Shown: piece by piece, positions 32,762 through 41,732 of the stretch
How positions within the stretch are numbered: position 1 is the first letter of the stretch
Layout: every line of letters starts with the position of its first letter
DNA from: an uncultured Bacteroidales bacterium
GTDB lineage: Bacteria; Bacteroidota; Bacteroidia; Bacteroidales; UBA932
Direction of reading: 5' to 3'
NCBI GenBank assembly: GCA_934700615.1
Contig: CAKUXR010000014.1
Coordinates: 24,402 to 88,401 of the forward strand
Length of the DNA: 64,000 nucleotides
The notes under the pieces: model-generated
The model's database searches: none
What the model was told of the DNA's origin: nothing
The model's input: the letters and a program-made list of their open reading frames with translations, nothing else
Translations under genes and position numbers: made by a program

Positions 32762-34645
32762 ATGAACAAAAATACGATTATCGGCTTTGTTCTGATAGGT
32801 GTGATTTTTTTCGGATTCACATGGTATCAGTCAAAGGAGTATGAAAAGCAGGCCGAGTATCAGGCTCAGGTTGATTCAATTGCAAGGGCGGAGCGTCTGG
32901 CCCAATACAGGGCGGACAGCATCGCCGGAAGATTGCCGGTGGCTGATACATTGGCAAACGGGGTCAAGCCTGTAGATGATTATAGTCCGGCTCCTATCTA
33001 CAAAGATTCTCTTCTCGAAAAATCACACTCTGAGGAGGCTTCCTTCTATAAGCTCGAGAATGACAAGATTGCAGTGGAATTCACGACCAGAGGTGCTCAG
33101 CCATATTCCGTAAAGGTAAAGAATTACAGGAATTACGATTCTACTGATCTCTATCTTTTCCGTCCGGGAGACAGTGAAATGGGCGTTGAAATCTATGCGG
33201 GTGAAATCATCAATACCAAGGATTTCAATTTCCGGTTGGCTGAGAAGACCGACTCGTCTATCGTTATGCGTCTTCCATTTGCGAAAGGTGGCTACATCCA
33301 GCAGAAATATACTTTGAAGGAAGGAACATTCGTCGTCAGCAACGAGATGTCATTCGTAGGCATGGGCGGAGTGATTCCGAGAAATGTCTCATACTATGAT
33401 TTCGACTGGGACGTGACTATCCCTCGTATGGAGAAAGGCTATAAGAACGAAGTCCAGTATTCCAAAGTCGACTATTACTTCGGCGGCGACAAGAAACCTG
33501 AAGAAATAGGCCGTGGCAGAAATGCCGACAAGAGGATTGAGAACAGGATGGAGTGGTTCGCATTCCAGCAGCAGTTCTTCTCTGCCATCATGAGACCGGT
33601 AAATCAGTTCGCGTCCGGAGAACTTGCCATCAATTTCGTTCAGGAAGATGACGCTTCACATAACCTGATGACATGTTCCGCTAAGATGCGCGGAGATTTC
33701 CGCATCGCTGATAATGTAGTGATAGGCAATGAGTTCTATTTTGGCCCTAACCATTACAAGACACTCAAGTCATACGGCAGAAAATACGAAAAGATCATTC
33801 CTCTGGGAGGCTGGATGGTCGGTTGGTTCACCAAATGGGTAATCATCCCGCTCTTTGACTTCCTCCACAAGTTCATCTCGAACTTCGGAATTATCATCCT
33901 TCTTATGACATTGTTCATCAAGATAGTAGTCCTTCCGTTCGCATACAAGTCTTATTCTTCATCCGCCAAGATGCAGGCCCTCAAACCTGAAATGGATAAG
34001 ATCAATGCCAAATTTCCTAAACAGGAAGACGCATTGAAGAAACAGCAGGCTACAATGGAGCTGTACAAACGTGCCGGTGTAAATCCGATGGGAGGATGTC
34101 TCCCGATGTTGCTCCAGCTTCCTATTCTCTGGGCAATGTTCCGATTCTTCCCGGCATCCATCGAGTTGAGACAGCAGTCATTCCTTTGGGCTGACGACCT
34201 CAGTGCATACGATACGATTCCTCTGCTCGACTTCGGTACCAGGATACCACTCCTCGGTGACCATATTTCACTGTTCGCTCTCCTTATGGCAGTGTCAATG
34301 TTCTTCTACTCGAAGATCACCACACAGAGCCAGATGTCAGGAAACGACCCTAATATGGCCTCTATGCGCTTCATGAGCGTATGGATGATGCCTATCATGA
34401 TGTTCTTCATCTGTAACAGTCTGTCAGCCGGACTTACTTATTATTACCTCCTCTCGAACCTTATCACTATGCTTGAGACCTGGATAATCAAGAAGTTCTT
34501 TGTCCGTCCTGAAGATGTGCTTGCAAAACTCAAGGCTTCAGAAGGAAAGGCAATGCCGAAGAGCAAATGGCAGCAGCGTCTGGAAGAAGCACAGAAGATG
34601 CAGCGTCAGATGATGAAGGAACAGGAAAAGAAGGCAAGACGATAA
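32762..34645 (+). CDS. yidC: Membrane protein insertase YidC
   Basis: A 627-residue insertase that places proteins in the inner membrane, alone or with SecYEG. An N-terminal membrane anchor (about 5-21) is followed by a large periplasmic beta-sandwich domain (about 60-350), as in Gram-negative YidC. The conserved five-helix core follows (FGIIILLMTLFIKIVVLPF, then GCLPMLLQLPILWAMFRFF). The C-terminal tail is rich in K, Q and M, which suits ribosome contact. It is followed by yggS after 11 bases. Confidence 0.95.
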   Translation: MNKNTIIGFVLIGVIFFGFTWYQSKEYEKQAEYQAQVDSIARAERLAQYRADSIAGRLPVADTLANGVKPVDDYSPAPIYKDSLLEKSHSEEASFYKLENDKIAVEFTTRGAQPYSVKVKNYRNYDSTDLYLFRPGDSEMGVEIYAGEIINTKDFNFRLAEKTDSSIVMRLPFAKGGYIQQKYTLKEGTFVVSNEMSFVGMGGVIPRNVSYYDFDWDVTIPRMEKGYKNEVQYSKVDYYFGGDKKPEEIGRGRNADKRIENRMEWFAFQQQFFSAIMRPVNQFASGELAINFVQEDDASHNLMTCSAKMRGDFRIADNVVIGNEFYFGPNHYKTLKSYGRKYEKIIPLGGWMVGWFTKWVIIPLFDFLHKFISNFGIIILLMTLFIKIVVLPFAYKSYSSSAKMQALKPEMDKINAKFPKQEDALKKQQATMELYKRAGVNPMGGCLPMLLQLPILWAMFRFFPASIELRQQSFLWADDLSAYDTIPLLDFGTRIPLLGDHISLFALLMAVSMFFYSKITTQSQMSGNDPNMASMRFMSVWMMPIMMFFICNSLSAGLTYYYLLSNLITMLETWIIKKFFVRPEDVLAKLKASEGKAMPKSKWQQRLEEAQKMQRQMMKEQEKKARR

Positions 34646-34656
34646 AATCAGTTGTC

Positions 34657-35316
34657 ATGTCGATAGCAACAAAGATAAAAGAAATCAATAGTGAACTGCC
34701 ACAGGGAGTAAGACTTGTGGCAGTTTCCAAATTCCATCCTGCCGAATGTATTATGGAGGCATACAATGCCGGTCAGCGTTTGTTCGGCGAGAACAGGCCA
34801 CAGGAGTTCGCAGCCAAATGCAAGGTGCTCCCGAATGATATCGAATGGCACTTCATTGGGCATCTGCAGACAAACAAGCTGAAGCTGGTTCTTCCATATG
34901 CCCATATGGTCCAGTCAGTGGACTCCCTTCATTTGCTGGAAGATATCGAAAAGTGGTGTGCGTCTGCCGGGAAGACGGTCCGGGTTCTGCTTGAGCTTCA
35001 TCTCGGAGCAGAGGAGACGAAACATGGACTTTCTGAAGACGAGATTTTGTCAATATTGGATTCAGTGTCAATGTATCCCCACGTTTCATTCTGCGGTCTG
35101 ATGGGAATGGCTACCAATACTGATGATGAGGCTATAGTGAGAGCCGACTTTATGCGTATCGCAGCATTGAAAAATAAAATCAATTCCCTGCATCCGGAAC
35201 TGTCGGAATTCAGGGAACTTTCCATCGGGATGTCCGAGGATTACAAGATTGCGATAGAATGTGGCGCTACAATGGTCAGAATAGGCTCTGACATATTCGG
35301 TCCGAGAGAATACTGA
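34657..35316 (+). CDS. yggS: PLP homeostasis protein, YggS/PLPBP family
   Basis: A 219-residue protein that binds pyridoxal phosphate and buffers its supply without known catalysis. The PLP lysine is in RLVAVSKFHP (about residue 23), followed by the family elements AGQRLFGENRPQE, WHFIGHLQTNK and ELSIGMSEDYKIAIECGATMVRIGS. The ATG at 34657 gives the standard N-terminus; longer in-frame starts would overlap yidC. Probably cotranscribed with yidC. Confidence 0.93.
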   Translation: MSIATKIKEINSELPQGVRLVAVSKFHPAECIMEAYNAGQRLFGENRPQEFAAKCKVLPNDIEWHFIGHLQTNKLKLVLPYAHMVQSVDSLHLLEDIEKWCASAGKTVRVLLELHLGAEETKHGLSEDEILSILDSVSMYPHVSFCGLMGMATNTDDEAIVRADFMRIAALKNKINSLHPELSEFRELSIGMSEDYKIAIECGATMVRIGSDIFGPREY

Positions 35317-35366
35317 TGCCTTTCAGGCATATGATTTATTGCAGCTGTCATGGAGACGACCTCAAG

Positions 35367-36473
35367 TTACTCCTTGGCGGCTGCTTTTTTGTACTCCGAT
35401 ATTCTCAGACCGGTCAGTTTCTTGAAATCTTTGGAAAAATTGCTGGTGTCATTGTAGCCTACTATTTCTCTGACCTCGTCGATGCTCATTTCCGGATGTT
35501 TCTCCAATATATTGCAGGCTTCTTTAAGCCTCAATTGGTTTCTCCATGACCTGAAATTCATGCCAAACTCCTTTTTTATGAACCATCTCATAGTCGGGAA
35601 GTCTGTCTTAAGTTCCTGAATGATAGTGCTATATGGAATATCCTTGCGGAGATACAGCTTGTTTTCCGTCCAAACTGAAATCTCGTGACGGAGGAACTCA
35701 ATACTGCCAGATGACGGAAGAGAATATGATGGTTGCGGTGGATTCACGGTTTCTTGCTCTTTTGTAATCTTTATCTCCTCAATAGCAGGCAGGATATAGG
35801 CTGTCTTCCTGATATAATGCACGAAAAGACCTGTTACGGTCGAATAGCAGACGATATAGCATGGCACAAATATCAAATACCCTATGATATCCGTGAATAT
35901 GGTTATGAAAGCTGAGATGCCGACAATCAGCAGCAGGTCGAAACAAATTCGTATCCTCCTCAGTCTCATATCATTATTGTCAGCATAATATGAATCGGCA
36001 TCACGTACTGTAGCATGATAGGCAAAAAGAAAAGTTGTCGAATATATTACCATCTGCTCGAAATATATCGCTGCGAATACCCAAAATGCCCATTGGTAAT
36101 ACTTTGGAAAGAAAAAGTATAAAATGACCATTAAGGCTACTATTGACGTGATTACAGCAAGATTAGTGAGCAGATATTTCCATTTGATGTAGTCCGGACG
36201 AATCAGGACTGTCATTGTAGCTGAAAGTAAAAAGGCCTGGTAGAATGATATTATCAATGTTATGAAAGATTCAATCTCAGGATGATAGCCTTTTATGAAA
36301 CATAATATGTTCATGATGCCAAGTGACGAAAATGCGATGATCAAGAGTGCCTGAGTCACTCTGACTTTTCTGAATCTTGGAGTTTTGGGAAGTTTGTTGG
36401 TGGCTAAAATGACTGACAGCAGTATCAGGACAACTGCTGAAATCATCATCAATATTTTATATGTGGACTCCAT
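35367..36473 (-). CDS. Polytopic membrane protein with C-terminal AraC domain
   Basis: A 368-residue protein with about six hydrophobic segments in residues 1-225 and a C-terminal AraC-type helix-turn-helix (IQELKTDFPTMRWFIKKEFGMNFRSWRNQLRLKEAC, then VGYNDTSNFSKDFKKLTGLRISEY). It probably senses a membrane or extracellular signal and regulates transcription from the membrane. No target gene is adjacent: yggS converges on one side and rho diverges on the other. The coding sequence is visibly richer in A and T than its neighbours, which may point to later acquisition. Confidence 0.8.
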   Translation of the reverse strand: MESTYKILMMISAVVLILLSVILATNKLPKTPRFRKVRVTQALLIIAFSSLGIMNILCFIKGYHPEIESFITLIISFYQAFLLSATMTVLIRPDYIKWKYLLTNLAVITSIVALMVILYFFFPKYYQWAFWVFAAIYFEQMVIYSTTFLFAYHATVRDADSYYADNNDMRLRRIRICFDLLLIVGISAFITIFTDIIGYLIFVPCYIVCYSTVTGLFVHYIRKTAYILPAIEEIKITKEQETVNPPQPSYSLPSSGSIEFLRHEISVWTENKLYLRKDIPYSTIIQELKTDFPTMRWFIKKEFGMNFRSWRNQLRLKEACNILEKHPEMSIDEVREIVGYNDTSNFSKDFKKLTGLRISEYKKAAAKE

Positions 36474-36540
36474 TAATAATCAGTTATGAGTTTTATAATG
36501 TAAATATACGTGTTAAATTCTTGATTCTAGCCATCAAATC

Positions 36541-36571
36541 ATTGTTTTTTTAACTATTCTGTTTATATTTG
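36541..36571 (+). promoter_or_regulatory. Promoter of rho
   Basis: ATTG (36541-36544), 19 bases, TATATTTG (36564-36571). The leader of about 150 bases starts with a short GGAAAC/GTTTCC hairpin (36585-36600). Rho is autoregulated in other bacteria, so a long leader is expected. Confidence 0.6.
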
Positions 36572-36725
36572 CATAATCAACAGCGGAAACATCCGTTTCC
36601 TGTTTTATTTCAAGTCACCCTATCATATACAGTTTTGTCAATTGCATCATGGCATTTGGTGGTAGGATATAAACCAGATTAGTTATCACTGTACTCGCAC
36701 AGTACAAAAACACATTTATACATAT

Positions 36726-38729
36726 ATGACACACACTCTATTAGAGTTGACTAAGATGTCAGAAGAACAACTCAGGTCATTGGGCGAAGAACTCCACATC
36801 AAGAAAGCAAAGGATATGGACCTCAGTGATTTGAGCATGTCCATCCTGGATGAAGAAGCCAAGATTGCTTCCAAGATTCCGGATCCTGAACCGCCGAAAA
36901 GAAAGAGGGGACGTCCCCGCAAGAATGATGCGGTCCAGTCTGACGATGCCGCAGAGCCGAAAAAACCGGCCAAAAACACAAAGACAGCTGAGAAGCCGTT
37001 GAAAGTCAATGACAAGAAGGCCTCTCCTAAATCTGATGAGGCAAATAATCAGCCTGACTTGTCCCGCAAAGAAGATAAACAGACTTCAGACCGGAAGGAA
37101 AAATCTGTTCTTGCACAGCAGGACAAGACTGCACCTAAGAAACGTGGCCGTAAACCTAAACAGCCGGTTCAGCCTGAACAGTCAGCGCCTGAGGTAAATA
37201 AGGGTGTTGAGACTCCAAAGGCGGATAACGCGAAGTCTCAGCAGGAAGATAATGCACAGAAACCTGTCGTGAAGCAGTCCCAGCCGCAGAATGTTGGGCA
37301 GCAGTCGTCTGCGCCTCAGCCTCAGCAGCCGAAAGAGGAAATCAAGTATGCTGACAGACACACTATTGTCCTGCCTCCTCTTCCTCCGAAAATCAAGAAG
37401 AACAAGCAGGGGAACAACAATTACGGCGGTCAGCAGAACAACAATCAGAATAACGCTCAGAGCAATAATCAGGCAGCCGGAAACAGGCCGGCAAATGCTC
37501 AGGCACAGGTCAATGCCAATCCGCAGAACCCTCAGCCTCAGCAGCAGAGACCTGCTCCTAAGCCGAAGATTGAGTTCGAAGGAACTGTACGCGCGACAGG
37601 CGTATTGGAAATCATGCCTGACGGATATGGCTTCCTGCGTTCATCTGACTACAATTATCTGAACTCTCCTGATGATATCTATGTATCACAGAACCAGATA
37701 AAGAACAACGCCCTCAAGAATGGCGATACAGTAACCGGAGAAATCCGTCCTCCAAAGGAGGGAGACAAGTATTTCCCTCTCGTCAAGATTGACTTCATCA
37801 ACGGACGTACTCCTGAGTTCATCAGAGACCGTATTCCGTTTGATTTTCTTACTCCGCTTTTCCCGGATGAGAAATTCAATCTTCTCGGACACGGTCACGA
37901 GCATGACCTCTCCTGCAGGATTGTGGATATGTTTACCCCTATCGGAAAGGGCCAGCGAGGACTTATCGTGGCTCAGCCTAAGACCGGTAAGACAGTCCTG
38001 CTGAAGTCTATTGCCAATGCTATTGCGGACAACCATCCGGAGGTATATGAAATTGTTCTCCTGATAGATGAGCGTCCTGAGGAGGTTACCGACATGAGCA
38101 GAAGCGTGAAGGCTGAAGTGGTTGCTTCCACCTTTGACGAGCCAGCCGAAAGACATGTCAAGGTTGCCAATATGGTACTTGAGAAGGCACGCAGACTTGT
38201 AGAGTGCGGTCATGATGTCGTCATTCTTCTTGACTCCATCACACGTCTTGCAAGGGCGTACAATACTGTCCAGCCTGCATCAGGAAAGGTTCTTACCGGA
38301 GGTGTTGATGCCAATGCCCTCCAGAAGCCTAAGAGATTCTTCGGAGCGGCCCGCAATATTGAGGGAGGAGGATCATTGACAATTCTCGCAACTGCATTGA
38401 CCGATACCGGTTCCAAGATGGATGATGTCATCTTCGAGGAATTCAAGGGTACCGGCAATATGGAACTTCAGCTTGACAGGACACTTGCGAACAGAAGAAT
38501 TTTCCCTGCTGTCAATGTCATTCTTTCAAGCACCCGTAGGGATGACCTTCTCTACAGCCCTGAACAGGCACAGCGCATATGGATTTTGCGTAAACTCCTT
38601 GCCGAGATGAATCCTACCGAGGCCATGAATTTCATGATTCAGATTATGGACCAGTACCAGACGAATGATGAACTTCTTGACAACATGAACAAGGTTTCAC
38701 CTAAGGATGCCAAGAGTTACGATTACTAA
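36726..38729 (+). CDS. rho: Transcription termination factor Rho with long disordered insert
   Basis: A 667-residue RNA helicase that ends transcription at unstructured RNA. The N-terminal helix bundle (1-50) is followed by about 220 residues that are basic, then rich in Q, N and P (for example a run of N and Q at about 235-250). The cold-shock RNA-binding domain follows (TGVLEIMPDGYGFLRS), then the ATPase core with AQPKTGKT, DERPEEVTDM and LDSITRLARAYN. E. coli Rho has 419 residues, so the insert accounts for the extra length. A similar insert in Bacteroides thetaiotaomicron Rho is reported to drive phase separation. Monocistronic, ending in a strong terminator. Confidence 0.95.
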   Translation: MTHTLLELTKMSEEQLRSLGEELHIKKAKDMDLSDLSMSILDEEAKIASKIPDPEPPKRKRGRPRKNDAVQSDDAAEPKKPAKNTKTAEKPLKVNDKKASPKSDEANNQPDLSRKEDKQTSDRKEKSVLAQQDKTAPKKRGRKPKQPVQPEQSAPEVNKGVETPKADNAKSQQEDNAQKPVVKQSQPQNVGQQSSAPQPQQPKEEIKYADRHTIVLPPLPPKIKKNKQGNNNYGGQQNNNQNNAQSNNQAAGNRPANAQAQVNANPQNPQPQQQRPAPKPKIEFEGTVRATGVLEIMPDGYGFLRSSDYNYLNSPDDIYVSQNQIKNNALKNGDTVTGEIRPPKEGDKYFPLVKIDFINGRTPEFIRDRIPFDFLTPLFPDEKFNLLGHGHEHDLSCRIVDMFTPIGKGQRGLIVAQPKTGKTVLLKSIANAIADNHPEVYEIVLLIDERPEEVTDMSRSVKAEVVASTFDEPAERHVKVANMVLEKARRLVECGHDVVILLDSITRLARAYNTVQPASGKVLTGGVDANALQKPKRFFGAARNIEGGGSLTILATALTDTGSKMDDVIFEEFKGTGNMELQLDRTLANRRIFPAVNVILSSTRRDDLLYSPEQAQRIWILRKLLAEMNPTEAMNFMIQIMDQYQTNDELLDNMNKVSPKDAKSYDY

Positions 38730-38752
38730 AATTCATTAGATATTACATAAAG

Positions 38753-38782
38753 AGCCCGGTTCCAGATTGATGGAGCCGGGCT
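38753..38782. terminator. Bidirectional terminator between rho and lptD
   Basis: An eleven-pair stem (38753-38763 with 38772-38782, one G-T pair) encloses an eight-base loop. T-rich text follows on both strands, which suits the convergent genes. Confidence 0.8.
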
Positions 38783-38805
38783 TCTTTATAGAATATTTCG
38801 AGTTG

Positions 38806-41628
38806 TCAATATCTGTCCCAGTAACTTGTGCTCTTCTTGAATTTGAGGAGGTCAGCAAGTGCAGCGGCATTGGCGGCGATTCTGAAACTCCAGGACTGCC
38901 ATGTTCCTGTAGGCACCCAAGAAACGGAGATGTTGAAGCAGTGGAGATCGTAGGTCGCACTCAACTGCGTGGTAGTCATCTTCATGGCCATAAGGTCGAA
39001 ACCTGTGGTGGCATTGAGAGACATCTTAGGGGTAAGCTTGACATTTCCTGACAGTCCCAGCGTCTGGGTAAACCTGTTGTTCGTAATCAGCTGCCCATTC
39101 GTATATTGATATGACTTGCTGTACGAGAAAGAGTAGTTTATGTTTACTGACCACGGGACATTAGGATTCGTGTAGTACAGCCAACCGCCAGGGATATATT
39201 CGCCGGTGATAGGATGATAGTATATCCTTCTGTAATAGTCTGCGCTGGAAATGTTCTCTCCTCCGCCTCCTCCCATATTGTTGCCTGATTTTGAGCCGTC
39301 GTTGCCGTTTATGGCGCCTTTTCCTGACAACGAATAAGACAATGACGCACTGGCATTGGTAAGTCTCAGTGGCTTGTTCCATCCCTGCGTCTGGACATTG
39401 AACTTATTTATTCTGCGACCGCGTTCGTCTATGGCGTAAGGATCGAAATTGACATTGGCGCTGATGCCGACCTTTTCGAAGACGGAGGTTGACATCGTGA
39501 TGCCGATGTTGTTCATTTTCAATGAATCGGCGAGGAAGTTGTATCCGGTGCTGAGGTTCAGCTGGTCAATGAGCTTGACTTTCTTGACTCCGGCTCCTGT
39601 CGTATCGCGCAGGTCACGGACTTTGGCTTCCAAATTGTTTCCGATAGATAGACTCATCGTTGCTGACTTGCCCTTTCCTGGAGGGGAGTAGAGCTGGCCG
39701 CTGTAGATGTTGTAGTCGTATGTCTTTTCTACACCGAGGGTATCCTTATAGACCATTGTCCTGTAACCGTTTGCATAGGTTCCCTTCTCCGGGGAGAACG
39801 AGAAGGACAATGACGGTGACACCACGTGTCTGATAGCCTGTATCTTGTGCGCCTTGCCGAAATTGAACATACCGTACAGTCTGGTACTCATCGACAAACT
39901 TCCTGAGTAGTTCTGGCTGATTCCGAATGCGCTGAACTGTCCTGCGTCGTGGGCTTCCACTCTGTTGGTTTCAGGATTGAATTCGTAGTCGGTCTTGCGG
40001 AAGAACCAGTTCTGTCCGTAGCTTACGCTCGGCGTGAAGTTCAGGTACTTTGCCAATGTAAAGTTCGGGAGACCGATCTGGAAGTTGTGTGTCATACCAT
40101 TCTGGAACTTGTCCATGAAGCCGTCTTTCATGAATTCCGAGGACTTGAAGCTGATTTTGTTCTGCAACGTGGTATTGTAACCGAGGGAGAACTTCTCGTA
40201 GAATCTCTCTTTTCCGATTCTGTTCTTCCTCTTGAAGGGGTAGAATCGGGTTACGGAGAATGTCAGGTTCGGCAATGTGAATGTATATGAACTGTCTCGT
40301 GAATTCTGGTTATGCAGGGCATTGACGGAAAGGTTGAACTTGCCGTTCCAGTTCTTCGAGTATGAAATGGATGATGATGCCTGGTTCTGCAGGGCCTCCG
40401 TTATGGATGTGGAGTTGTATCTGTTGTTGGAAGGGCTGGAAAAGTTCACCGACGCACTGAATGTGGTTCCGGGATGAGCTTTGGAGTCCTGTGTATGTGA
40501 CCATTTGAGACCGAAGTTTCTTGTCTGGAAGAAATCGGTGCTTCCCCTTTCTCCTGTCTGGTCATTGGATATGTTCAGGGAGAAGTTTCCGTTGAACTTG
40601 TAATTGACTTTATATCTGGAATTTACGTCGATGGCCCATGAACCGAGAGTATAGATGTCTCCTGTTATTGACAGGTCCAGATACTTTCCGAAGACGAAGT
40701 ACATTCCCAGATCTCTCAGATAGAAACCTCGTGAGTTCTCCTCTCCGAAGGTCGGCATGAGAAGTCCAGTCGCGCGGTCCGGACGCTTAGGAATGAATCC
40801 GAATGGCAGTCCGATAGGCAGGGGGACATCCTCAATGACAGGGTATGCAGGCCCGAACACCGTTTTCTGTGACGGCTTCGTAATGACCTTGGCAGCAGTA
40901 AGATGCAGGTAATAGTGGGGATGCTCGAGGTCGCAGACAGTATATTGGCCTTTTGTAATGTTGATGGACCTGTCCGGCAGCATCTTTATGTTCTTTCCGT
41001 GCAGCAATCCGTCTTCCTGCTGGGTTATCATGTTGGTAATCCTGGCCTTGCGGGAATTGAAATTGTATCGCACCTCTTCCATGGAGTACTCGGAGCCGCC
41101 TTCTTTCATCTTGGGCTGGCCTTTGACTTCCCCCGTCAATGTGTCAAGGGTTCCTCTGGCATAGACGGTTCCAGTCTTCATGTCATATTCCATGTAGTCT
41201 GCGGAAAGTTCCATGTTGCCGTACTTCACGGTCACGTCCCCATAGTAATATATCTTCCTCTGTCCGTCTGAGAATACTTCCACTACTGAGTCCTTCGCCG
41301 TGGAAAAAGCCGGTCTTTCCAGCGAACTCTTCTTCATCATCGCTGCTGAATCTATGCTGAAAAGGGAATCTGCTATGTGAATCGAATCCAGCACCGCTCT
41401 CATTGAGTCAGTTATCGGCGGTACGCTGTCCTTATTGTAGGCGACTGCCTGGCTGAATGTCATTTTAGGTGGACGGCGGCGTCCCTTGCCGTCTTGAGAG
41501 ACGCCAGGTAAGGTCGCGGAAATGAACAAGGCAAGGAGCCCGGCCCAGAGCCAGACTTTGCTGCGTATATGTTTACGTCTGTTATCCGAAGGTATCAACG
41601 TGTATATTCTATGTCTAAGAGTCTCCAA
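38806..41628 (-). CDS. lptD: LPS assembly protein LptD (OstA-like, beta-barrel)
   Basis: A protein of up to 940 residues that inserts lipopolysaccharide into the outer membrane. A signal sequence lies near residues 25-43 (VWLWAGLLALFISATLPGVSQ). Residues of about 110-260 form the OstA/LptD N-terminal jellyroll (YYYGDVTVKYGNMELSADYM). The rest is a large barrel with alternating strands, ending in an aromatic residue (YWDRY). The frame has no ATG before the signal peptide: the start is TTG at 41628, or TTG at 41598 with a tidier signal. It acts with the LptF/G permease of 19904-20992. Confidence 0.87.
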   Translation of the reverse strand: METLRHRIYTLIPSDNRRKHIRSKVWLWAGLLALFISATLPGVSQDGKGRRRPPKMTFSQAVAYNKDSVPPITDSMRAVLDSIHIADSLFSIDSAAMMKKSSLERPAFSTAKDSVVEVFSDGQRKIYYYGDVTVKYGNMELSADYMEYDMKTGTVYARGTLDTLTGEVKGQPKMKEGGSEYSMEEVRYNFNSRKARITNMITQQEDGLLHGKNIKMLPDRSINITKGQYTVCDLEHPHYYLHLTAAKVITKPSQKTVFGPAYPVIEDVPLPIGLPFGFIPKRPDRATGLLMPTFGEENSRGFYLRDLGMYFVFGKYLDLSITGDIYTLGSWAIDVNSRYKVNYKFNGNFSLNISNDQTGERGSTDFFQTRNFGLKWSHTQDSKAHPGTTFSASVNFSSPSNNRYNSTSITEALQNQASSSISYSKNWNGKFNLSVNALHNQNSRDSSYTFTLPNLTFSVTRFYPFKRKNRIGKERFYEKFSLGYNTTLQNKISFKSSEFMKDGFMDKFQNGMTHNFQIGLPNFTLAKYLNFTPSVSYGQNWFFRKTDYEFNPETNRVEAHDAGQFSAFGISQNYSGSLSMSTRLYGMFNFGKAHKIQAIRHVVSPSLSFSFSPEKGTYANGYRTMVYKDTLGVEKTYDYNIYSGQLYSPPGKGKSATMSLSIGNNLEAKVRDLRDTTGAGVKKVKLIDQLNLSTGYNFLADSLKMNNIGITMSTSVFEKVGISANVNFDPYAIDERGRRINKFNVQTQGWNKPLRLTNASASLSYSLSGKGAINGNDGSKSGNNMGGGGGENISSADYYRRIYYHPITGEYIPGGWLYYTNPNVPWSVNINYSFSYSKSYQYTNGQLITNNRFTQTLGLSGNVKLTPKMSLNATTGFDLMAMKMTTTQLSATYDLHCFNISVSWVPTGTWQSWSFRIAANAAALADLLKFKKSTSYWDRY

Positions 41629-41685
41629 TTATATTCCAAATAGCCGAACTGAGGGTATAAGAATCCGTTTTTCGACAAATTTTCT

Positions 41686-41693
41686 TATTTTTG
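41686..41693 (+). promoter_or_regulatory. Candidate -7 box of amiC
   Basis: TATTTTTG, 23 bases before the TTG start at 41717. It overlaps the start region of the divergent lptD transcript. Confidence 0.45.
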
Positions 41694-41700
41694 CAGAATA

Positions 41701-41732
41701 CAAATATAAGACCATTTTGAAAAATAAGCAAA
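41701..41732 (-). promoter_or_regulatory. Promoter of lptD
   Basis: On the reverse strand TTTG (41732-41729), 20 bases, TATATTTG (41708-41701). The predicted leader to the TTG at 41628 is about 66 bases. Confidence 0.6.
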
